Under the pieces are notes generated by a model. It was not told where the DNA came from. It made no database searches and saw only the letters and a program-made list of their open reading frames with translations. A stretch of 10,248 nucleotides of DNA, taken from an uncultured Verrucomicrobiales bacterium (GTDB lineage Bacteria > Verrucomicrobiota > Verrucomicrobiae > Limisphaerales > CANJSG01). Positions 5,589 through 10,248 of this stretch are shown here, piece by piece. Within the stretch, counting starts at the first letter, position 1; each line of letters opens with the position of its first letter. Where the stretch lies: positions 1-10,248 of the forward strand of contig CAMLMI010000156.1 of assembly GCA_946480965.1 (NCBI GenBank). Direction: 5' to 3'. The position numbers and the translations under genes are program-made.

Positions 5589-8120
5589 ATGCTCCGTCCC
5601 CAGTTCTTCCTCCTCGTCCTCGTCTTCGTCCTGTTCCCCTGCGCGGCATCCGCCCAGGAGATGCGCGCCCTCTGGGTGGACACCTTCAACGCGGGAATGC
5701 GCAACGCCTCCGAAGTCTCCGCGCTCGTGGCCAACGCCCGCGCGGGCAACTTCAACGCCGTCTTCGTCGAGGTCCGCAAGCGCGGCGACGCCTACTACAA
5801 CAGCCAGTTCGAGCCCAAGGCCACCGACGTCAGCCCGCAGAGCTTCGATCCCCTCGCCGATCTCATCGCCAAGGCCCGCACCGGCGGCGCGCCCATCGAG
5901 GTCCACGCCTGGATCACCACCTATCTCGCCTGGAACCGCCAGGCCACGCCGCCCTCCCAGCCCACGCATCCCTATAACCTCCACCCCGACTGGCTCAGCC
6001 GCGACGACACCGGCGAAACCTGGGACGACTCGAACTACCAGTTCGACCAGGGCCATCCCGAGGTGCAGCAGCACGTTTTCAACGTGGCGATGGACCTCGT
6101 CTCGAACTATGACCTCGACGGTTTCCACTTCGACTACGTGCGTTTCTCCGGCAACCGCTGGGGCTACCACCCGGTAGCGGTGGAACGGTTCAAGCGCCGC
6201 TTCAACCGCAGCGCCACGCCCGCCTACAACGACCCGCTCTGGCTCCAGTTCCGCCGCGACCAGGTCACGGGCCTCGTGCGCAAGGTCTATCTCTCCGCCA
6301 TCGCGCTGAAGCCGCAGATCAAGATCTCCGCCGCCACCATCTGCTTCGCGCCGGGCATCACCGGCGATTCGCAGTGGTTCAGCAGCTCCGCCGCCTACAC
6401 GGACAAGCTCCAGGACTGGCGCGGCTGGATGCAGGAGGGAATCCTCGATCTCAACGTGCCGATGGCCTACTTCCGCCAGAACGACGCGGGCCCTGGCTAC
6501 AACCGCGCGACCGACTGGACCAACTGGTCGAACTTCGCGAAGGACCGGAAGTTCAACCGCCACGTCGCGCTCGGTGCGGCCACCTATCTGAATTCCGCCT
6601 CCAACTCCATCCACCAGCTCCGCACGACGCGCGTTCCCACCGCGTCCGGCAACCGCGCCGACGGCGTCTTCCTCTACTCCTACGCCGCGCCGGGCACGAA
6701 TGTGACCCGCACCCAGTTCTACGCCGCCTTGACCGTCGGCCCCAACGCGCACGACACGAATACAACGGCCGTCTTCGCCTCGCCCGCCACCGTGCCCGAG
6801 ATGCCGTGGAAGACCTCGCCCACGCGCGGCCATCTCAAGGGCTTCATCACGGGAGCCGACGACGGCACCGCGCTCGACGGCGTGAAGGTGCTGCTCACCG
6901 GCGCGCAAAGCCGGGGCCAGACCAACGACGCCACCGGCTTCTACGGCTTCGTCGATCTGCCTGCTGGCGACTACTCCCTGACCGCGAGCTACAGCAATCG
7001 CCTGACGAAGACCGTCTCCGTCTCGATCACCAACGGCTTCGTCACCACGCTCGACCTGGCCCTTGATTCGCCCAACCTCTCCACCATCGCCGGACTGGCC
7101 GCTCACCCCGGCGAAACCGAAGCGATCCTCACCTGGAACGAAACCACCGAGCAGGTGCTGCGCGTGGAATTCGGCCCGACCGCGCAGCTCGGGAGCACCT
7201 CGACCGTCGATGCCGTCTCGGCCCAGGCCCGATCGTTCCTGCTGCCGGATCTGGCGGGCAACAGCGCGCACTTCTTCCGCCTCGTTTCCCTCTCGGGCAC
7301 CAACCTCCGGACGACCGCCATCGGCGGCTTCACCACGGCGGGCCTGATCGATCTCGACAATCCCTCGGCCCAATATGTCGGCAGTTGGACCACGGCCACT
7401 TCTTCCACCGACAAATATCTGGCCGACTACCGTTTCGCCGGAACGTCGGTCGGTTCCGAAACCGCCACGGCCACCTTCACCCCGTCCATTGCCACGCCGG
7501 GGCGTTATGACGTGTTTGTCTGGTATCCGCAGGGGGCCAATCGTTCCACGGCCGCGCCCCACACGGTTTCCGGCGCGGACGGCGCGGTTGTCGTCCCGGT
7601 GAACCAGACGGTCAATGGCGGCGGCTGGCGGTTGTTGGCTTCGGGTCGGCGCTTCGCCCAAGGCACGGGCGGCTTCGTCCGGCTCTCCAACCAGACGCTC
7701 GACGCGGCCAAGGTGGTCATGGCGGACGGTGTGCGCTTCGCCTACGCGGCCGATCAAGGCCCGGTCCCGGACTGGTGGTTGCAGGCGCACTTCAACGCAT
7801 TGCCCGATCCGACCCTGGACCCCGATGAAGACGGCCTGACCACGGCCGAAGAATACTTGCTGGGCACGATCCCTACGGAAGCCGCCTCGACCAGCTCGCT
7901 GGTCATCGAACCGATTTCGGCGAACGAACTGAGATTCGTCTTCTCCCCCTACCGCGCCGACCGCAGCTATCGCCTGCTCTCCGTCTCCGCGCTGGAAGAA
8001 CCAATCTGGACCCCGGCAACCAACGCGACTCTAAGCGTCCTTGGTGAACGCACCGCCGCCTTCACGATCACGAACCTGACGGATGCCCAACGCTTCTTCC
8101 GGGTGGAGACGAGCGAGTGA
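5589..8120 (+). CDS. Secreted GHL10/DUF187-family glycosyl-hydrolase-like protein with accessory domains
   Basis: The protein is 843 aa. ATG 5589 opens a clear signal peptide (hydrophobic residues 6-18, likely cut at ASA|Q after residue 22). A TTG 54 nt upstream would place the terminator stem inside the coding region and is unlikely. Residues 25-400 are a TIM-barrel glycosyl-hydrolase-like family 10 domain (GHL10, YngK-type): MRALWVD (25-31), HAW (106-108), GFHFDYVRFSG (178-188), later DLNVPMAYF. Residues about 414-488 match a carboxypeptidase-regulatory-like sandwich (LKGFITG...GTALDGVKV...FVDLPAGDY). Residues 495-585 look FN3-like. Residues 586-718 match the golvesin/Xly-type carbohydrate-binding domain (VGSW...GRYDVFVWYP...GGWRLLASG). 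Asp744-Pro-Asp-Glu-Asp-Gly starts an EF-hand-like DPDEDGLTTAEEYLLGT. The last 70 residues form a C-terminal 'FFRV' sandwich. Family members are presumed to cleave bacterial or other polysaccharides; the substrate is unknown. It is convergent with the topoisomerase gene. Confidence 0.92.
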   Translation: MLRPQFFLLVLVFVLFPCAASAQEMRALWVDTFNAGMRNASEVSALVANARAGNFNAVFVEVRKRGDAYYNSQFEPKATDVSPQSFDPLADLIAKARTGGAPIEVHAWITTYLAWNRQATPPSQPTHPYNLHPDWLSRDDTGETWDDSNYQFDQGHPEVQQHVFNVAMDLVSNYDLDGFHFDYVRFSGNRWGYHPVAVERFKRRFNRSATPAYNDPLWLQFRRDQVTGLVRKVYLSAIALKPQIKISAATICFAPGITGDSQWFSSSAAYTDKLQDWRGWMQEGILDLNVPMAYFRQNDAGPGYNRATDWTNWSNFAKDRKFNRHVALGAATYLNSASNSIHQLRTTRVPTASGNRADGVFLYSYAAPGTNVTRTQFYAALTVGPNAHDTNTTAVFASPATVPEMPWKTSPTRGHLKGFITGADDGTALDGVKVLLTGAQSRGQTNDATGFYGFVDLPAGDYSLTASYSNRLTKTVSVSITNGFVTTLDLALDSPNLSTIAGLAAHPGETEAILTWNETTEQVLRVEFGPTAQLGSTSTVDAVSAQARSFLLPDLAGNSAHFFRLVSLSGTNLRTTAIGGFTTAGLIDLDNPSAQYVGSWTTATSSTDKYLADYRFAGTSVGSETATATFTPSIATPGRYDVFVWYPQGANRSTAAPHTVSGADGAVVVPVNQTVNGGGWRLLASGRRFAQGTGGFVRLSNQTLDAAKVVMADGVRFAYAADQGPVPDWWLQAHFNALPDPTLDPDEDGLTTAEEYLLGTIPTEAASTSSLVIEPISANELRFVFSPYRADRSYRLLSVSALEEPIWTPATNATLSVLGERTAAFTITNLTDAQRFFRVETSE

Positions 8121-8122
8121 TC

Positions 8123-8141
8123 CCGTAGCGGCGAACGTCCG
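8123..8141. repeat. Left part of a split REP-like palindrome, including 12-bp direct repeat copy 1
   Basis: CCGTAGCGGCGAACGTCCG begins 2 bp after the glycosyl-hydrolase stop. Its first 14 bases are the exact reverse complement of 8483-8496. Its last 12 bases (8130-8141, GGCGAACGTCCG) recur directly at 8472-8483. The right arm of the hairpin is missing here and is found only about 340 bp away. Confidence 0.85.
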
Positions 8142-8483
8142 GCCACAGCGCGCTAGCCTCTTGATGTTTTCAACCGGTCATCCAATCAAGGATCGCCGAT
8201 AGCACTCTCTCACCAAAGGCGCGGTGCTGTGACCACCACCTGCGCTCTGCCTTGCGGCACTCAGGACAATATATGACAAGCTCCCTCCTCTTGATCGAAA
8301 CTGTCCTTATCTGAGGGCTGCCATAAAACACGTAGCACCGGCCGTGTGGAAACTTCTCCCTCGCTTGAAAGTAGCCGCTGTCTCGCACCCGACTGTCGTG
8401 GATCTTTCGCGCATTCCCCTCAACGAGGTCGCAGCCGTGTAGATCACATTTTTTCGTGTCGGACATGACGAGGCGAACGTCCG
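8142..8483. mobile_element. Putative minimal inserted element: 330-bp single-ORF segment plus one 12-bp target duplication
   Basis: The segment 8142-8471 is bounded by perfect direct copies of GGCGAACGTCCG (8130-8141 and 8472-8483). Deleting 8142-8483 joins the two flanks into a perfect palindrome with 14-bp arms and the loop GTCC. It would leave a 39-bp gap between the convergent genes at 8120 and 8502. A hand count of 8161-8460 gives 162 G/C in 300 (54%), against 63-67% in neighbouring coding lines. The only ORF inside fills nearly all of it, running on minus from 5 nt inside the right boundary to 28 nt from the left boundary. I see no transposase, no terminal inverted repeats and no integron attC site, so the mobilising agent is unknown. 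The alternative is two separate REP-like copies that happen to flank a resident gene. Confidence 0.5.
8170..8466 (-). CDS. Small Zn-ribbon-like protein of unknown function
   Basis: This is 98 aa and basic. A Cys7-Asp-Leu-His10-Gly-Cys12 cluster near the start and a Cys67-Pro-Glu-Cys70 knuckle near the end would make a two-knuckle zinc site. Between them is the YFQAREKFPHGRCYVFYG stretch, and the tail is RKAERRWWSQH plus an amphipathic end. It loosely resembles small hypothetical proteins of Planctomycetes and Verrucomicrobia that pair an N-terminal C-x-x-H-G with a C-terminal YCPxCRxAE. I assign no function. Its base composition is lower in GC than its neighbours. The ATG lies only 5 nt after a hairpin (8472-8489) and 36 nt after the topoisomerase stop, with no Shine-Dalgarno motif. 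It probably depends on read-through from the topoisomerase gene, or it may not be expressed. Confidence 0.65.
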   Translation of the reverse strand: MSDTKKCDLHGCDLVEGNARKIHDSRVRDSGYFQAREKFPHGRCYVFYGSPQIRTVSIKRRELVIYCPECRKAERRWWSQHRAFGERVLSAILDWMTG

Positions 8484-8496
8484 TTCGCCGCTACGG
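8472..8496. repeat. Right part of the split REP-like palindrome, including direct repeat copy 2
   Basis: GGCGAAC (8472-8478) pairs with GTTCGCC (8483-8489) across GTCC, so this copy still forms a 7-bp-stem hairpin alone. The outer arm GCTACGG (8490-8496) has its partner only at 8123-8129, beyond the inserted segment. It starts 6 nt downstream of the topoisomerase stop codon, a position typical of a terminator or REP element. Confidence 0.85.
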
Positions 8497-8501
8497 CTCG
8501 G

Positions 8502-10248
8502 CTACTCCCGCTCGGGGAACTCGAAGTTGACCTTGCCCTTCGCGTCCATGACCAGCCACGCGGAGAAGGGCTTGCCGGACTTGCTGATGAACTTGTCCAA
8601 CAGGTCGCTCTTCTTCGTCGCGAGCAGCTTCTTCACCTCTTCGGGCGAAACCTCGCGCTGGAGGATGACCTTGCCGGTCTTGAAGGTGCAGCGTTTGGTC
8701 TCCCGCTGCGTGTTCTCGCAGAGGTAATCTTTCGGTCCGGTGAAGACCTTGCCGCCGCACTTGGGACAGACGCCGAGCGACTCCTGGCCGGCGAAATCCA
8801 CCGGAGCCTCGGGCTCCTTCGACTTCGCCGACTTGCCCTTGGCCTCGCGCTTCTCGAACTCGAACTTCACGTTCTTGTCCTTGTCGAGGGTCAGGAAGGC
8901 CTTGAACGTCCGGTTCGTCTTCTTGCTGACGAACTTGTCCAACAGGTCGGTCCGGCCGTTGGCCAGCAGCTTGACGATCTGGGCCTTCTCGATGGGCTGC
9001 TGGAGGATGACCGCGCCGGTCTTGAAGTCGCACGTCTTGCCCGCGCCCACGGCCTTCTCGCAGACGTAGTTCATCCCGTTCTCGAAGACGCGCGCACCGC
9101 ACTTCGGACAGGTGCCGAGCGGTTCCTTGCCGGTGAAGTCCACCGGGGCCGCGTCCTTGCCGTCCTCGTCCTTCTTGTCCTCGCCGAAGTCGAACTTCAC
9201 CTCGTTCTCGGGCGAGAGCTTGATCAGCGCGGCGAAAGGGAACCCCTTCATGCTGCGGAAGCCCTGGAGCGGCCCGATCTGCTTGTCACGGATCAGCGTC
9301 TCGACCTCCGCGGGCTCGAACATGCGGCTGGAAAGAACCTTCCTCACCGCGAAGTCGCAGCTCTGGCACTTGAACTCGCGGAACTTCTCGTGGATCTCGC
9401 CGCCGCACTTCGGGCAACGCGCGGTCAACACACCGAAGTCGCCGGGAATGGTGTCCTTGTCGTAGCGCTTGGCCTTGCTGACGATCTCCTCGGTGAAGCG
9501 CCGGATCTCGCCCATGAACTGGTCGCGGGGCAGTTGGCCGCGCTCCATCTTCTTGAGCTGGAATTCCCAGTCGCCGGTCATCTCCGGCTTGGTCAGCTCG
9601 CTGACGCCGAGGCCGTCGAGCAACTGGACCAGCGAGAAGGCCTTGGCCGTGGCCTGGAGCTCGCGCCCGTTGCGCAGAAGATACTCCTCCGAGATGAGGC
9701 CTTCGATGGTGGCGGCGCGGGTGGCGGGCGTGCCGAGACCGCGTTCGCTCATCGCGTCGCGCAGCTCCTCGTCGTCCACCAGCTTGCCGGCGCTTTCCAT
9801 CGCGCTGAGCAGCGTGGCTTCGGTGTAGCGCGGCGGCGGCTTGGTGGTGTTCTTCTTCACCTCCACGTCGGTGGTCTGGACCTTCTCGTTCGGCTGCACG
9901 GGCGCGAGGCTCGGCGCTTCGTCCTCGCCCTGCGCCTCCTTGCCGTAGACCTCCAGCCAACCGGCCTTCACCAAAACTTTGCCCACGCTCTTGAACGGCT
10001 CGCCTTCCACGCGGGTGATGCGGACGGTCTCCATGTGCTCCGCCGCCGGGTAGAAGATGGCGAGGAAGCGCTTGGTCACGAGGTCGAACAGCTTCTGCTC
10101 GGGCTCGCTCAGGTTCTTCGGCAACTGGCCGGTGGGAATGATCGCAAAGTGGTCGCTGACCTTCGCGTTGTTGAAGATGCGCTTGTTCGGATGCACCCAG
10201 CCGGAACTCAGGATCTTTCCGGCGAACGGCGCGTAGTTCGTGTCGCCC
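8502..10248 (-). CDS. topB: DNA topoisomerase III-like type IA topoisomerase, C-terminal part; 5' end outside window
   Basis: 581 residues are visible before the TAG at 8504-8502; the start, the Toprim domain and probably the catalytic Tyr lie beyond the right edge. The fragment numbering used here begins at the edge. KVSDHFAIIPT (29-39) is the conserved type IA segment after the active-site region, with TopB-type spelling. GLGTPATRAATIEGLI begins at 170, followed by the usual PEMTGDWEFQLKKM region. Then come three C-terminal topoisomerase repeats (Toprim_Crpt type), each with four cysteines: CPKC/CQSC at 268-287, then Cys380, 383, 396, 406, then Cys494, 497, 510, 520. Each repeat ends in a KFDF, KFEF or NFEF strand. 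Repeats two and three also share a 19-bp identical DNA stretch (8589-8607 and 8931-8949), suggesting a fairly recent internal duplication. The enzyme decatenates or relaxes DNA by single-strand passage. A TopA with repeats is less likely. Confidence 0.93.
   Translation of the reverse strand, partial: GDTNYAPFAGKILSSGWVHPNKRIFNNAKVSDHFAIIPTGQLPKNLSEPEQKLFDLVTKRFLAIFYPAAEHMETVRITRVEGEPFKSVGKVLVKAGWLEVYGKEAQGEDEAPSLAPVQPNEKVQTTDVEVKKNTTKPPPRYTEATLLSAMESAGKLVDDEELRDAMSERGLGTPATRAATIEGLISEEYLLRNGRELQATAKAFSLVQLLDGLGVSELTKPEMTGDWEFQLKKMERGQLPRDQFMGEIRRFTEEIVSKAKRYDKDTIPGDFGVLTARCPKCGGEIHEKFREFKCQSCDFAVRKVLSSRMFEPAEVETLIRDKQIGPLQGFRSMKGFPFAALIKLSPENEVKFDFGEDKKDEDGKDAAPVDFTGKEPLGTCPKCGARVFENGMNYVCEKAVGAGKTCDFKTGAVILQQPIEKAQIVKLLANGRTDLLDKFVSKKTNRTFKAFLTLDKDKNVKFEFEKREAKGKSAKSKEPEAPVDFAGQESLGVCPKCGGKVFTGPKDYLCENTQRETKRCTFKTGKVILQREVSPEEVKKLLATKKSDLLDKFISKSGKPFSAWLVMDAKGKVNFEFPERE

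Noticed and set aside
4872..7790. A minus-strand open frame of 972 codons opposite the PEP-CTERM and glycosyl-hydrolase genes
   Set aside because: It is a GC-driven shadow of the two real plus-strand genes and crosses the terminator and the gene boundary.
8142..8172. An integron attC site or IS terminal inverted repeat at the end of the inserted segment
   Set aside because: I could not find the attC core pattern or a matching inverted sequence at the other end. Only an 8-bp palindrome (AGCGCGCT, 8147-8154) is visible.
1..10248. tRNA, rRNA, CRISPR array or riboswitch
   Set aside because: No cloverleaf, rRNA core sequence, spaced repeat array or known riboswitch core was seen on reading either strand.

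Overview
The window is GC-rich (about 63-67% in lines counted by hand in the core genes). It looks like chromosome from a member of the Verrucomicrobiota or a close relative. The basis is secreted proteins with a C-terminal 'FFRL/FFRV' beta-sandwich, a DPDxDGLTxxEEYLLGT calcium-binding-like segment, a PEP-CTERM tail, and start codons without Shine-Dalgarno motifs. This placement rests on family knowledge and no search was run.

Layout. (1) 1-2420, minus strand: a large lipoprotein, open at the left edge. It fuses a beta-lactamase-fold serine hydrolase (SxxK, YSD and HTG motifs) to a NamZ/DUF1343 exo-muramidase-like domain and probably acts in peptidoglycan turnover. (2) 2421-2650: a divergent intergenic region with a strong G-quadruplex-type tract and a small inverted repeat. 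(3) 2651-5525, plus strand: two adjacent genes for secreted proteins of unknown function, 677 and 268 aa. They share three sequence modules in different order, and the second ends in a PEP-CTERM sorting signal. (4) 5546-5585: a strong hairpin plus T-rich tract, followed after 3 nt by the start of a secreted 843-aa glycosyl-hydrolase-like protein (GHL10/DUF187 family) with several accessory domains (5589-8120). (5) 8121-8501: the junction with the convergent topoisomerase gene, interrupted by a small low-GC segment. (6) 8502-10248, minus strand: the C-terminal 581 residues of a type IA topoisomerase (TopB-like) with three zinc-ribbon repeats, open at the right edge.

The most interesting structure is at 8123-8496. 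A half-palindrome lies just after the glycosyl-hydrolase gene. The rest of the same palindrome lies just after the topoisomerase stop. Between them is a 330-bp, roughly 54% GC segment that carries one 98-aa Zn-ribbon-like ORF. The flanks share a perfect 12-bp direct repeat. Removing the segment with one repeat copy restores a perfect hairpin of 14-bp arms and a 4-nt loop. This is what insertion of a minimal one-gene element into a REP-like or terminator palindrome, with a 12-bp target duplication, would leave behind.

Functionally, the left part concerns cell-wall recycling and the centre is a cluster of exported surface or carbohydrate-related proteins. The right part is DNA topology housekeeping, with a probable small mobile element at the boundary.
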